Shown here piece after piece: positions 34,611 to 42,669 of a DNA stretch of 64,000 nt. This DNA is from Acidobacteriota bacterium. GTDB lineage: Bacteria > Acidobacteriota > Vicinamibacteria > Vicinamibacterales > SCN-69-37. Within the stretch, counting starts at the first letter, position 1. Each line of letters starts with the position of its first letter. The stretch is from the NCBI GenBank assembly GCA_009694745.1, contig SHUF01000007.1:1-64000 (forward strand), given 5' to 3'. The notes beneath the pieces are model-generated. The model was not told where the DNA came from. It saw only the letters and a list, made by a program, of their open reading frames with translations, and did no database searches. The position numbers and the translations under genes are program-made.

Positions 34611-35539
34611 CGCTCGGGTCCAAAGACTTTCTTTCCATCCTCAACCTCACGCCCGAAGCCCTCGAACAGGCGCTGGCTCTGGCGGCGGTCTTCAAGGCGG
34701 ATCGACTGAATGGCCGCGCGCACCCGCAGATGCTGGAGGGCCAGCACGTCGCGCTGCTCTTCGAAAAGCCCTCGTTGCGCACGCATGCCGCATTCACGAT
34801 TGCGGTGCGTGAACTGGGTGGCGACGTGATCGAACCGTCGAGCGACGTGGCCTTTGGCGGACGCGAGTCGGCGAGTGACGTGGCCCGCAACCTCGAGCGT
34901 TGGGTTCGCCTCGTCGTGGTCCGGACCTTCGAGCAGGCGCGCCTGGAGCGTTTTGCCGCCGCGTCCGACCGCATGCGGGTGATCAACGCCCTGACCGATG
35001 AAGAGCACCCGTGCCAGGCACTCGCTGACATGCAGGCCCTCATCGAGCGGTGGGGCCCGCTGAAGGGCCGCACTATCGCGTTTGTTGGCGATGGCAACAA
35101 CGTGGCGGCGTCGCTGGCACAGGCCTCGGTCATGCTCGGCATCCATGTGCGCCTGGCGACACCGCCAGGATTCGAACTCAATCCGGGGTTGGCCGAATCA
35201 GTCCACAGGGTCGCCCGCTTCGGGGCCACGTTCACGCAGGGCCACGATCCAATCGCCGCCGTCAAGGGTGTGGATGCGGTTTACACTGACGCCTGGGCGT
35301 CCATGGGCCAGGAAAGCGACGCGGAACGCCGAATCGGGATCTTCGAGCCATATCAGGTGAATGCCTCGCTGATGGCACAGGCGGGCCAGGATGCCCTGTT
35401 CATGCACTGCCTGCCGGCGCACCGGGGCCATGAGGTGACCGACGACGTCATCGATTCACCTGCGTCGATTGTCTTTGACCAGAGCGAGAATCGGCTGCAC
35501 ACACAGAAGGCGCTACTCGCGATGATGTCGTCGCGGTAG
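34607..35539 (+). CDS. argF: Ornithine carbamoyltransferase
   Basis: A 310-residue transcarbamylase starting GTG 34607 (overlapping argJ's TGA). Carbamoyl-phosphate motif reads SLRTH at residues 56-60 instead of the usual STRTR. HPCQALADMQ, TDAWASMGQESDAE (ornithine SMG loop) and MHCLPAHRGHEV fit ornithine rather than acetylornithine carbamoyltransferases. Last gene of the rightward arginine operon; no clear terminator follows, and a membrane-protein gene starts 4 bases after the stop. Confidence 0.93.
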   Translation: MTLGSKDFLSILNLTPEALEQALALAAVFKADRLNGRAHPQMLEGQHVALLFEKPSLRTHAAFTIAVRELGGDVIEPSSDVAFGGRESASDVARNLERWVRLVVVRTFEQARLERFAAASDRMRVINALTDEEHPCQALADMQALIERWGPLKGRTIAFVGDGNNVAASLAQASVMLGIHVRLATPPGFELNPGLAESVHRVARFGATFTQGHDPIAAVKGVDAVYTDAWASMGQESDAERRIGIFEPYQVNASLMAQAGQDALFMHCLPAHRGHEVTDDVIDSPASIVFDQSENRLHTQKALLAMMSSR

Positions 35540-35543
35540 AACG

Positions 35544-36017
35544 ATGCGGATTGCGCTGGGGGTGATCGCCGCGACGTGCGCCACACCGTTGGCGATTGCT
35601 GCGGCGTTCGGCGCACTTCATTGTTTTCAGGTGGGATGGTTCAGAGAGCGGGGCTGGCCCCTCGTGCAGGACAGCATTCTGCTCTACGCCGCCTTCTCCG
35701 CACCGGTCGCGTTCTTCCTGACTATTGCGGCTGGTGGTCCCCTGGCGCATCGACTGGCGCATCTCGGACACACCGGGTTCAGGCGCCACGCAATGGCCGG
35801 GATCATCCTCGGCGCCACGCCATTCATCCTGTTTGACGGCTACGTCATCGGCACCAACCTCCTGCTCGACGCCCGTCCGGCCCCGGACATCAACACCGTC
35901 AAGATGGCCCTGCGCTGGGCCGCGCTCGGCGCATGGTGCGGCCTCTGGTCCGCCGGCGCCTACTGGGTGGTAGTCATCCGCGGACGCGAGCAATTCCGCC
36001 ACTTCCCCAGTGCCTAA
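35544..36017 (+). CDS. Small multi-pass membrane protein, unknown function
   Basis: A 157-residue protein with about four hydrophobic helices: near residues 3-25, 46-68, 84-103 and 123-146. No recognisable motif. It lies 4 bases after argF, so may be cotranscribed with the arginine genes. Its TAA stop is in a repeat of the TTCCTAAGTTCCCC type. I do not know its function. Confidence 0.65.
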   Translation: MRIALGVIAATCATPLAIAAAFGALHCFQVGWFRERGWPLVQDSILLYAAFSAPVAFFLTIAAGGPLAHRLAHLGHTGFRRHAMAGIILGATPFILFDGYVIGTNLLLDARPAPDINTVKMALRWAALGAWCGLWSAGAYWVVVIRGREQFRHFPSA

Positions 36018-36066
36018 GTTCCCCAATTCCTAAGTTCCCCAGTACGCTAGAGTTTCCCCAGTTCCA
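36003..36066. repeat. Family D repeat (TTCCTAAGTTCCCCAG units)
   Basis: Direct repeats of CTAAGTTCCCCA-like units (CCTAAGTTCCCCAATTCC, CCTAAGTTCCCCAGTACG, TTTCCCCAGTTCC). The first unit supplies the TAA stop of the membrane-protein gene. Related to 7112-7196 and 53767-53800. Confidence 0.6.
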
Positions 36067-36084
36067 TCACCCTTGGAGGCACCA

Positions 36085-36984
36085 TTGGCACGTCGAGGCA
36101 TTCGGTCTTTCGTTCTTGGATTGGCGCTGGTTGCGGCAGTTCTGATTCCTGAGTCTGCCGCGCGGCTCTCGGGGCAGGTTCAGGCACCGGCGCCGTCAGT
36201 TGACGCGATTCGTAATGCGACGCTCATCACGGTGTCGCGAGGCACCATCAACAACGGCACCATCGTGATGCGTGACGGTAAAATTGCCGCCATCGGCACC
36301 AACGTCCAGATTCCAGCGGGCGCGACCGTGGTTGATGGTACGGGCAAGTTTGTGACGCCCGGCCTCATCGACGCGCACTCACACATCGGCAACGACACCA
36401 TCAATGAGGGCGCCACGGCCGTCAGCTCCATAACCGACATGGGCCAGGTGCTCAACCCGACCAACATCGCCATCCAGCGCGACCTCGCGGGCGGGCTGAC
36501 CACCGCCAACATCCTGCACGGCAGCGCCAAGCCGATCGGCGGCGGATCCGTGACGATCAAGCTGCGCTGGGGTGTTAAGAAGGGTGACGACCTCATCTTC
36601 GAAGGCTCGATGCCCGGCATCAAGTTCGCGCTCGGTGAGAATCCCAAGCGCCAGGGCGGCGGCATCATCGTCAGCCCCACCGACGCAGATATCGCCGCGA
36701 TTCCAGAGGGTCAGCGGCACCTGTATGTGCTTCAGCGGCGCGTCGCTTTCACGCCCATCATCCGCACGCCGGCCGGAGACACGCAGGCCGAGCTGCGCAT
36801 CATGATGGTGAGCGACGGCGACGGCTACCGCGCGGTGATGCCGCTCGTGCGCATGGGCCGCGGCAAGATGATGGGCGTGGACCATAACAAGGGGCCGCGC
36901 TTTGTCGGCGCCTCGGCCGCGCTAATGACACCCGACGCGGCAACGACGCCTCCGCTCGCAGCCCCATCAGAAATTGAGGATTGA
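36085..36984 (+). CDS. Chimeric protein: amidohydrolase N-terminus joined to an unrelated C-terminus
   Basis: TTG 36085 is 5 bases after GGAGG and begins MARRGIRSFVLGLALVAA, a signal peptide; 299 residues. Residues ~40-170 are the start of an imidazolonepropionase-like amidohydrolase: NATLITVSRGTINNGTIVMR, DAHSHIGNDTINEG (His-x-His metal ligands) and GIKFALGENPKRQG. In the family, hundreds of residues of TIM barrel follow; here a different segment follows at about residue 186 (GGIIVSPTDADIAAIPEGQR, VMPLVRMGRGKMMGVDHNKG) and the protein ends inside a hairpin repeat (EIED stop). Probably a deletion fusion; catalytic function is unlikely. Confidence 0.65.
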   Translation: MARRGIRSFVLGLALVAAVLIPESAARLSGQVQAPAPSVDAIRNATLITVSRGTINNGTIVMRDGKIAAIGTNVQIPAGATVVDGTGKFVTPGLIDAHSHIGNDTINEGATAVSSITDMGQVLNPTNIAIQRDLAGGLTTANILHGSAKPIGGGSVTIKLRWGVKKGDDLIFEGSMPGIKFALGENPKRQGGGIIVSPTDADIAAIPEGQRHLYVLQRRVAFTPIIRTPAGDTQAELRIMMVSDGDGYRAVMPLVRMGRGKMMGVDHNKGPRFVGASAALMTPDAATTPPLAAPSEIED

Positions 36985-37242
36985 GGATTGAGGATCGGGA
37001 TGGAACGGATTGCTGCATGTGGATTGAGAAACGGAATTGCCGGAAGGTCTGATGGTGGCATAGCTGATCGCTGAAGGTGCGATGGACAATCACCATCCCT
37101 CAATCGACAATCACGATCTCACAATCCCACCATCACGATCGCGCTCCCACAATCCCACAATCCGGCAATCTCGCAATCCCCATCAACGATCAGAAATCAG
37201 CGATCCGTCCCATCCCGATCCCCAATCCCTCAATCCTCAATT
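36972..37242. repeat. Long imperfect hairpin element, family B, copy 2
   Basis: A 271-bp intergenic element. Terminal arms 36972-37010 and 37203-37242 match over 39-40 nt with 3 mismatches and a 1-nt bulge; ends read AATTGAGGATTGAGG. Inner blocks (AATTGCCGGA and TCCGGCAATC, CTGATCGCTGA and TCAGCGAT) also pair. The left arm encodes the last codons and TGA of the amidohydrolase chimera; the right arm ends 13 bases before the ABC-F stop. Same family as 12864-13112. Confidence 0.75.
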
Positions 37243-37254
37243 GAAGCGCTTTTC

Positions 37255-38877
37255 TCACGAGTGGATCCCAGGCGCTTCATGGCCCGTGCGCTCGACGTAT
37301 TCCACATAGGACCCTGGGAACAGGTGCGGCACGGCGCCGCTCAGTTCCAGCACACGCGTGCTCAGGCCGCGCAGGAATGAGCGATCGTGCGAGACAAAGA
37401 TCATCGTGCCCTCGAAATTCTTAAGGGCTTTGATCAGCATGTCTTTCGTCGCGAGATCGAGGTGGTTCGTGGGCTCGTCGAGCACGAGCAGGTTCGGCGG
37501 GTACATGAGCATCCGCGCGAGCACCAGCCTGGAACGTTCACCGCCCGAGAGTGATCGGATCTTCTTTTCGACTTCGTCGCCCGAGAACTGGAAGGCACCG
37601 AGCAGGCCGCGCAACGCACCCACGGTCTCGCCGGGAAAGTCGTACTGCGCTTGCTCCCAGATCGTCCGGTCCGGGTCGAGCAACTGCAGCGCCTGCTGAG
37701 CGAAGTAGCCCATCTGCACACTGGCCCCGATGCGGACCTGGCCGGAGTCTGGTTCGAGGGCGCCGGCCACCATTCGCAGCAGGGTGGTCTTGCCCGCGCC
37801 GTTGGCGCCCATCACCGCCCATCGTTCCCCGCGCTGAATGGTCATCGTCAAACCGTCGTACACGACCGTGGAACCGTAGGCCTTGTGCAGGTCTTCGACC
37901 ATCACCACCTTGTCGCCTGACCGGGGCGGCTGACGGAAGTCGAAGTCCACGAGCTTCCGCTTTTTCGGCAGCTCCAGTTTTTCGATCTTGTCGAGCGCTT
38001 TGACCCGGCTCTGCACCTGGGCGGCTTTGGCCGCATGCGCGGCGAAGCGGTCGATGAACCGTTGCTCCTTGGCGAGCATCGCCTGTTGGCGCGCGTACGC
38101 CGCTTCGCGGTTGGCGTCGCGCACGGCACGCTCGCGCTCATAGAAATCGTAGTTGCCGGCGTACACCGTGATTTCGCCGTCATCGATCTCGGCCACGCGC
38201 GAGACGATGCGATTCATGAATTCTCGGTCGTGCGACGTCATGAAAAGCGCGCCCGGCATGGACTTGAGGAAGCCTTCGAGCCAAATGATGGATTCGATAT
38301 CGAGGTGGTTGGTGGGCTCGTCCATCAACAGGACGTCGGGGCGTCCGAGCAGGACGCGCGCCATCGCCACGCGCATCTTCCAACCGCCCGACAGGGCGCC
38401 GACATCGCCGTCGATTCGGCTGTCGCTGAACCCGAGGCCATGCAGCACCTCGCGAGCCTGGCTCTCCAGGCCGTAACCGCCGAGGTGGTCGTACTCCTCC
38501 TGCACCTCGCCGAATCGCTCCAGGATGCGGTCCATGTCGTCGGCCCTGGCCGGATCGCCCATGGCCACCTGGAGGGCCTCGAGTTCATGGTGGAGGTCGC
38601 CCAGGCGCCCGCTCCCGGCGATAGCCTCGTCAAGGACCGACCGACCCTCCATTTCCTCCACGTCCTGGCGGAAGTAGCCCACGGTCAACTTCCGGGGCAC
38701 CGTCACCTCGCCCTCTTCCGGGCTCTCTTCGCCCACAATCATGCGGAACAGGGTGGTTTTGCCGGACCCATTTGGCCCGACCAGACCCACTTTGTCACCG
38801 GGATTGAGCTGGAAGTTGGCCTCCACGAACAGGAGTTGCCGACCGTACTGCTTGGAAATGTTGGAAAACGAAATCAC
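37255..38877 (-). CDS. ABC-F family ATPase (translation factor type)
   Basis: A 540-residue cytosolic protein with two ABC domains and no membrane region. Walker A GPNGSGKTT near residue 37 and GANGAGKTT near 350; signature LSGGWKMRVAMARVL and LSGGERSRLVLARML; Walker B LLMDEPTNHLD twice. The interdomain linker (about 240-315, basic and helical) and arm region fit YbiT/YkpA-like ABC-F proteins, which act on ribosomes. GTG 38877 is preceded by TAGGAT with 6 nt spacing. Monocistronic. Confidence 0.93.
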   Translation of the reverse strand: MISFSNISKQYGRQLLFVEANFQLNPGDKVGLVGPNGSGKTTLFRMIVGEESPEEGEVTVPRKLTVGYFRQDVEEMEGRSVLDEAIAGSGRLGDLHHELEALQVAMGDPARADDMDRILERFGEVQEEYDHLGGYGLESQAREVLHGLGFSDSRIDGDVGALSGGWKMRVAMARVLLGRPDVLLMDEPTNHLDIESIIWLEGFLKSMPGALFMTSHDREFMNRIVSRVAEIDDGEITVYAGNYDFYERERAVRDANREAAYARQQAMLAKEQRFIDRFAAHAAKAAQVQSRVKALDKIEKLELPKKRKLVDFDFRQPPRSGDKVVMVEDLHKAYGSTVVYDGLTMTIQRGERWAVMGANGAGKTTLLRMVAGALEPDSGQVRIGASVQMGYFAQQALQLLDPDRTIWEQAQYDFPGETVGALRGLLGAFQFSGDEVEKKIRSLSGGERSRLVLARMLMYPPNLLVLDEPTNHLDLATKDMLIKALKNFEGTMIFVSHDRSFLRGLSTRVLELSGAVPHLFPGSYVEYVERTGHEAPGIHS

Positions 38878-38883
38878 GAGATG

Positions 38884-38889
38884 ATCCTA
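38884..38889 (-). promoter_or_regulatory. -10-like TAGGAT, 6 nt before ABC-F start
   Basis: Minus-strand TAGGAT followed by CATCTC and then GTG. Same geometry as other leaderless-type starts in the window. Just upstream is a stretch of GGGTCCCGGGGTCC (38893-38925). Confidence 0.42.
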
Positions 38890-38972
38890 CCGGAGTCCTG
38901 GGGTCCCGGGGTCCCGGGGTCAGTCCAGCGTGCGAAAACCAAGAAGAAGCTGACAGGGATGCAGGTTCCAGA

Positions 38973-39012
38973 ATTTCGCCATTTCGGACATTTGTGCCAT
39001 TTCGCCATTGCA
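38973..39012. repeat. Family A repeat arm, single copy
   Basis: ATTTCGCCATTTCGGACATT and the rest of the 40-nt family A arm, nearly identical to 1763-1802. Only one arm is here. It lies in the 365-base region between the ABC-F and RRM genes, followed by a GGGGGG...TCCCCC stretch (39013-39036), then a leader-like sequence. Confidence 0.75.
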
Positions 39013-39022
39013 GGGGGGTGTC

Positions 39023-39236
39023 TTTGCTTTGTCCCCCGTACCCTGCTAACCTGTAGTTTCCGCTGAAGGTTGGCCTCCGAGCTATGCCCGCGTTGGAAGT
39101 CCTGGTATCAGAACCCCCACGTGATCGCCTACGCAAGTGGAACGGGAGTCCGTTCCGGCTGTTCTTCCGCGGGCAACTGATCGGGCATTCAGCCTGATGA
39201 GGCGCCCGGCCCTCAGGGGTCGTCTTGGCGCAGGAG
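39023..39236 (+). promoter_or_regulatory. Promoter and long leader region of the RRM gene
   Basis: A weak promoter can be drawn (TTTGCT 39023-39028, TAACCT 39047-39052, 18-nt spacer). Downstream, about 180 bases of leader contain a perfect 7-bp hairpin GGAACGG-GAGT-CCGTTCC at 39139-39156 and a further near-palindrome around 39180-39198, with an AGGAG ribosome site about 6 bases before the start. Other genes here have almost no leader, so this one may have RNA-level control. Confidence 0.4.
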
Positions 39237-39242
39237 TCGATC

Positions 39243-39572
39243 ATGGGTCGTAAACTGTACGTCGGTAATCTCCCCTACACCACCACTGAAGACGAGCTTC
39301 GTGACTTGTTCAGCGCGGCTGGTGCCGTTGACACCGTGAACGTTGTCCGTGACAACGCTACGGGCCGTGCGCGCGGGTTCGCGTTCGTCGAAATGGCGAC
39401 TGATGCGGATGCGCAGAAGGCCATTGAGCAGTTCAACGAGCAGCCGATGGGCGGCCGCAACCTGGCCGTGAACGAAGCGCGTCCGAAGCCCCAGTTCGGT
39501 GGCGGGGGCGGCTACGGCGGCGGCGCCGGTGCCGGCGGTGGCGGCAACCGTCGTCGCGAACCGCGCTGGTAA
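39243..39572 (+). CDS. RRM-type RNA-binding protein
   Basis: A 109-residue protein: one RNA recognition motif (RNP2 KLYVGNLPYTT at residues 4-14; RNP1 RGFAFVEM near 44-51) and a Gly/Arg-rich tail ending GGGGNRRREPRW. This plan matches cyanobacterial/proteobacterial cold-inducible Rbp proteins, thought to act as RNA chaperones. ATG 39243 (MGRKLYVG) has AGGAG upstream. Long leader and a strong intrinsic terminator suggest it is a single, highly expressed gene. Confidence 0.93.
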   Translation: MGRKLYVGNLPYTTTEDELRDLFSAAGAVDTVNVVRDNATGRARGFAFVEMATDADAQKAIEQFNEQPMGGRNLAVNEARPKPQFGGGGGYGGGAGAGGGGNRRREPRW

Positions 39573-39591
39573 CACCTCGCGGCAGATTCTG

Positions 39592-39628
39592 GACCCGGTC
39601 GCCGTCGGCGACCGGGTCATTCGTTTTT
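39592..39628 (+). terminator. Intrinsic terminator after the RRM gene
   Basis: Perfect 12-bp stem GACCCGGTCGCC / GGCGACCGGGTC (39592-39603 and 39607-39618), loop GTC, followed after ATTCG by TTTTT (39624-39628). The best rho-independent terminator in the window. Confidence 0.85.
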
Positions 39629-39665
39629 CAGGCACGACCCAGCAAGCAGTTTCCGGAGGTCCTCA

Positions 39666-39893
39666 GTGAAGGTGTACTCAAAAGGCGCGCGAGTGTCACA
39701 GCCAAACTACGGACCGGGCACGGTCACGGATGCCGACACGCATCACACAGTGATCGATTTCGACAACCACGGCCTCAAGCGATTCGTGACGACGATGGTG
39801 GCGCTGGCCCCTTCGAGCGAACCCGCGCCGGAGAAGGCCAAGGCCACCCGCCGCAAGAAGGCCACGAAGGCGACCAAGGCCGCCGAAGCCTAG
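39666..39893 (+). CDS. Small Tudor/KOW-like protein with basic tail
   Basis: A 75-residue protein starting GTG 39666 with an AGGTCC-type ribosome site at about 39656-39662 (GGAGG nearby). The first 45 residues (GARVSQPNYGPGTVTDADTH, HTVIDFDNHGLKRFV) match the small beta-barrel found at the end of UvrD-like helicases and in free small proteins (DUF3553-like). The tail is Lys/Ala/Thr-rich (KATRRKKATKATKAAEA), suggesting nucleic-acid binding. Function unknown. Follows the RRM terminator. Confidence 0.7.
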   Translation: MKVYSKGARVSQPNYGPGTVTDADTHHTVIDFDNHGLKRFVTTMVALAPSSEPAPEKAKATRRKKATKATKAAEA

Positions 39894-39961
39894 CTCAGGG
39901 CCAACCGGGGGACGCCTGAGTGCGGACGTAGCTCGGACTGGGTCTCAAGCCCGAGGCCCAA

Positions 39962-41302
39962 CTACCGGTAGCGCTCTTCGAGTGGCGCCGGCGGCAGCAT
40001 CTCAGACTCCCAAGCAGCCAGCCGACCTCGGAGGTCGGCGACGACGTCGCCCTTTGCGCCGAGCAGGTTCGTGCGCTCGCCATGGTCGGCTGCCAGGTCA
40101 AAGAGGTACGGCCCCTCCTCGTTTTCCACATACTTCAGATCGCCGTGCCGCACGGCCTTCTGCTGACGCCGTTGCGTCACGCGCCAGAACAACGTGCGGG
40201 GTACTGACGGGGCGCCGGTGAACGCCGGTACGAGGTTGATGCCGTCAAGGGGCCGCACGATCGCCGTGCCCGCCACCGCAGCAAACGTCGCGGTCCAATC
40301 CATCGTCACCGCCACCTGATCGGAGTGGCTGGCTGGCGCGATCCGCGCCGGCCAGCGCACGGCCGTTGCCACCCGCAGCCCTCCCTCGCCCACCGTCATC
40401 TTCGCGTGGCTGAAGGGGCCCATGTGCGAGAACCGCTCGCCGCCGTTGTCGCTCGTGAACACGAGCAAGGTGTCGTTCGACATTCCCGCGGCGTCAAGCG
40501 CCGCGAGCACCCGGCCCACGCCGTCATCAAGACTCCGCATCATTGCGGCAAACACTTCGGTGGAGCCGCCGGCCTTCCACTCGTCCACGGAAGGACGATG
40601 GCGATCGGCGGGGCCTTGCCAGGGCCAATGGGGCGCGTTGTATTGGAGACTGAGGAACAGCGGCGCGTCAGAACGCGTCGCGATAATCGCCTCCGCGCGC
40701 GCCGTCAGCAGGTCGGTCATGTAACCGTCGGTCGTGACCGGAGCGCGGTTGTCGAAGAACATCGGCCGCCGATACTCTGAGTCTTCCTTCGTGAAGTAGT
40801 CGCCACCGGCGCCGAGGAATCCATAGAACTGGTCGAAGCCGTGTTCCAGCGGATGGTGCTCCGGCGCCGTGCCCAGGTGCCACTTGCCCACCAGCGCGGT
40901 GCGATACCCTGCGTCCTTGAGCACACGCGGCAAGGTCGCCGGGGAAGCTGGCAGACCAACGGGATGGGTGGTAAGCGGCTCGTGCAATCCTGCTGGATCG
41001 CGGGCGGGATAGCGGCCGGTCATCAACGCCACACGCGTCGGAGAACAGACCGGCGCCGCGGAGTACGCCTGACGCAACACTATGCCCCCGCGTGCGATGC
41101 GGTCGATGTGTGGCGTCGTGTAGGCCGTGGCGCCCGTGAATCCCACATCGCCATATCCGAGGTCGTCGCACATGACGAGGATGATGTGCGGGCGAGGGTT
41201 CCGGCGACGAAGTCCGCAGCCTGCCAAGGCGCCGCCTGCGGCCAGCATCGTGGAGACAGCAAACGCTGATTGGAGAAACTCACGCCTAGTGGAACCGCTC
41301 AT
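39962..41302 (-). CDS. Lipoprotein sulfatase (type I, formylglycine-dependent)
   Basis: A 446-residue protein with Tat motif RREFLQ and lipobox ALAG-C29, so exported and lipidated. Sulfatase motif C86-S-P-T-R (APVCSPTRVALMTGR) carries the cysteine that becomes formylglycine; metal-site residues D46-D47 (MCDDLGYGD), SDNGG and the GKWHLG block are present. Hydrolyses sulfate esters of polysaccharides or similar; substrate not known. A maturase (FGE) is not in the window. ATG 41302 chosen at the start of the signal peptide. Confidence 0.92.
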   Translation of the reverse strand: MSGSTRREFLQSAFAVSTMLAAGGALAGCGLRRRNPRPHIILVMCDDLGYGDVGFTGATAYTTPHIDRIARGGIVLRQAYSAAPVCSPTRVALMTGRYPARDPAGLHEPLTTHPVGLPASPATLPRVLKDAGYRTALVGKWHLGTAPEHHPLEHGFDQFYGFLGAGGDYFTKEDSEYRRPMFFDNRAPVTTDGYMTDLLTARAEAIIATRSDAPLFLSLQYNAPHWPWQGPADRHRPSVDEWKAGGSTEVFAAMMRSLDDGVGRVLAALDAAGMSNDTLLVFTSDNGGERFSHMGPFSHAKMTVGEGGLRVATAVRWPARIAPASHSDQVAVTMDWTATFAAVAGTAIVRPLDGINLVPAFTGAPSVPRTLFWRVTQRRQQKAVRHGDLKYVENEEGPYLFDLAADHGERTNLLGAKGDVVADLRGRLAAWESEMLPPAPLEERYR

Positions 41303-41504
41303 GTCCGGTGGCGGGCATTGTGCCACGAGGCGCACCCAACTTTCCGGCTGTCTGGTCGGCACCGGAGTGAGCCTGGAGTCAGCAGCGCGACGCTCTACGA
41401 AGTCGTCGATTCTCTGCCGATCCCTACGGCGACCCCGGAACGCGCTGCGCGCGCGCGTGAAGTGACTACGTCCTGTTCGGTCGTATCGAGGACCTGGCGC
41501 GTGA
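41303..41504. other. Intergenic region without a recognisable gene
   Basis: About 200 bases between the sulfatase start and the end of the first PIN-domain gene. I see no conserved coding, hairpin or clear promoter motif; it is a normal-looking upstream region for the sulfatase. Confidence 0.5.
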
Positions 41505-41909
41505 TCAGCCGCGGATTGCCTCGATGAACTGTCGTGGTGTCTGAACGACGACCTCGCCAGTTGCGGCAACCGGATAGTGTTTGAGGTTCCCGGTCACAAG
41601 AACTGCAGAGGTCGCCGCAGCCACAGCCAGAAATGGCTCGTCGTCAGGGTCAGGTAATGGGTGGGGACACAGGGGTGCGGCGGCCGTCAGCAACCCGAAT
41701 CGATCGAGGGCGGCAAGCAGGTGGTCGACGTCCGCCGCGGCAAATCCGAATTCCTCGCGTCGCAACACGTCTTCATATTCGTCGCGAATCGCCGAATCGA
41801 AGACGAGCGTCAGATCACCGGCCATGAACGCTTCGAGGATCCATGCCGGTGGCCCGCTCGCTGACAACAATCCCGAAACCAAGACATTGGTATCGAGCAC
41901 GACCCGCAT
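41505..41909 (-). CDS. PIN-domain toxin of a type II toxin-antitoxin module
   Basis: A 134-residue PIN-family ribonuclease. Metal-binding acidic residues: D6 in VVLDTNVLVSG, E44 region in SAIRDEYEDVL, and DPDDEPFLAVAA. COG1569-like putative toxin. Its ATG overlaps the antitoxin TGA by one base (TGATG), giving coupled expression. No associated mobile element. Confidence 0.87.
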   Translation of the reverse strand: MRVVLDTNVLVSGLLSASGPPAWILEAFMAGDLTLVFDSAIRDEYEDVLRREEFGFAAADVDHLLAALDRFGLLTAAAPLCPHPLPDPDDEPFLAVAAATSAVLVTGNLKHYPVAATGEVVVQTPRQFIEAIRG

Positions 41910-42199
41910 CAGCGGGCCCGAGTGTCTCGGCGGGTCCTGGCAATGATCGAGACGACCTCTTTGGAAGACAACCGGTTCAGGCCGCGCTGCCGACTCTGCG
42001 TCCTCATCGATCGCAGCGCCTCGAGCCCACGCGCACGGCGCAGGGTTTCGAGGGTCTCATCAACCGTCCCGGCGTCTACTGAAATCATCACCGCCACCGG
42101 GCGACCACTCGCAGTCAGGATGGTCTCCCCTTCTGACTTGAGCGTCTCACGGACTGCGCGTGGGTTCGTCCTGAGGTCCCTGATGGTCACCGTCTTCAT
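41909..42199 (-). CDS. Phd/YefM-type antitoxin
   Basis: A 96-residue antitoxin: N-terminal MKTVTIRDLRTNPRAVRETL and SGRPVAVMISV form the Phd/YefM DNA-binding dimer, and the C-terminal half (RQRGLNRLSSKEVVSIIART) should wrap the toxin. The start codon lies in a palindrome (see next entry), fitting negative autoregulation. Partner of the 41505-41909 toxin. Confidence 0.87.
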   Translation of the reverse strand: MKTVTIRDLRTNPRAVRETLKSEGETILTASGRPVAVMISVDAGTVDETLETLRRARGLEALRSMRTQSRQRGLNRLSSKEVVSIIARTRRDTRAR

Positions 42200-42238
42200 G
42201 ATACTTTTATAGTATCAGTAACAGGTGACAAATGTCAC
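42197..42238 (-). promoter_or_regulatory. Toxin-antitoxin promoter with two operator-like palindromes
   Basis: TGATACT-TTTAT-AGTATCA (42199-42205 / 42211-42217) overlaps the antitoxin ATG and encloses the minus-strand TATAAA (42206-42211) that is 6 nt before the start. A second palindrome GTGAC-AAAT-GTCAC (42225-42238) is at the -35 position. Likely sites for antitoxin-toxin autorepression. Confidence 0.6.
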
Positions 42239-42249
42239 TTATAGCTTGG

Positions 42250-42669
42250 TCACGAGAGTCGCGTGACGCCGGGGTGTGCAACTGGGAGTCGAAGTTTCCT
42301 CGCTGCCTTGGCAAGCCTGGCGTCGTAAGCGATGAACGTCTCGGGATCGTCTCCCAGTGACAAGGCCGTAGCGAGATGGATGGCATCGAGAGCGCGCAGG
42401 TGAGGATCACGCAGGGCGGCGGCCCCTGCCAGGATCGGCTCATCGACCCGGACAAGTACAAGGCCGGCCAGCACGGCATCCGCGCGCGCCCTCTGCGAAG
42501 CGCTCGCGCCCGCCCTCCTGAGTGCTCGATGCACTTCCACACGGGCGACGACTGACGAAATACGATCGGGCCAGTCCGCGAGAGCGATCAGGAGGGCGCC
42601 CGTTTCGGCCTCCGGTACGATGAGTTTCACGATTGCCGACGCATCGAGGTAAACCGGGCTGAAGCTCAC
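42250..42669 (-). CDS. VapC-like PIN-domain toxin, second module
   Basis: A 139-residue VapC-type PIN ribonuclease: acidic residues in VYLDASAIVKLIVPE, VARVEVHRAL and LDAIHLATALSL. GTG start overlaps the preceding antitoxin stop (GTGA). Separate from the first module by 50 bases, same orientation. Confidence 0.87.
   Translation of the reverse strand: MSFSPVYLDASAIVKLIVPEAETGALLIALADWPDRISSVVARVEVHRALRRAGASASQRARADAVLAGLVLVRVDEPILAGAAALRDPHLRALDAIHLATALSLGDDPETFIAYDARLAKAARKLRLPVAHPGVTRLS

Noticed and set aside
34607-35539. N-acetylornithine rather than ornithine carbamoyltransferase
   Set aside because: SMGQE loop and HCLPAHRG follow the ornithine enzyme, and argJ upstream provides free ornithine; the SLRTH variation alone is not enough.
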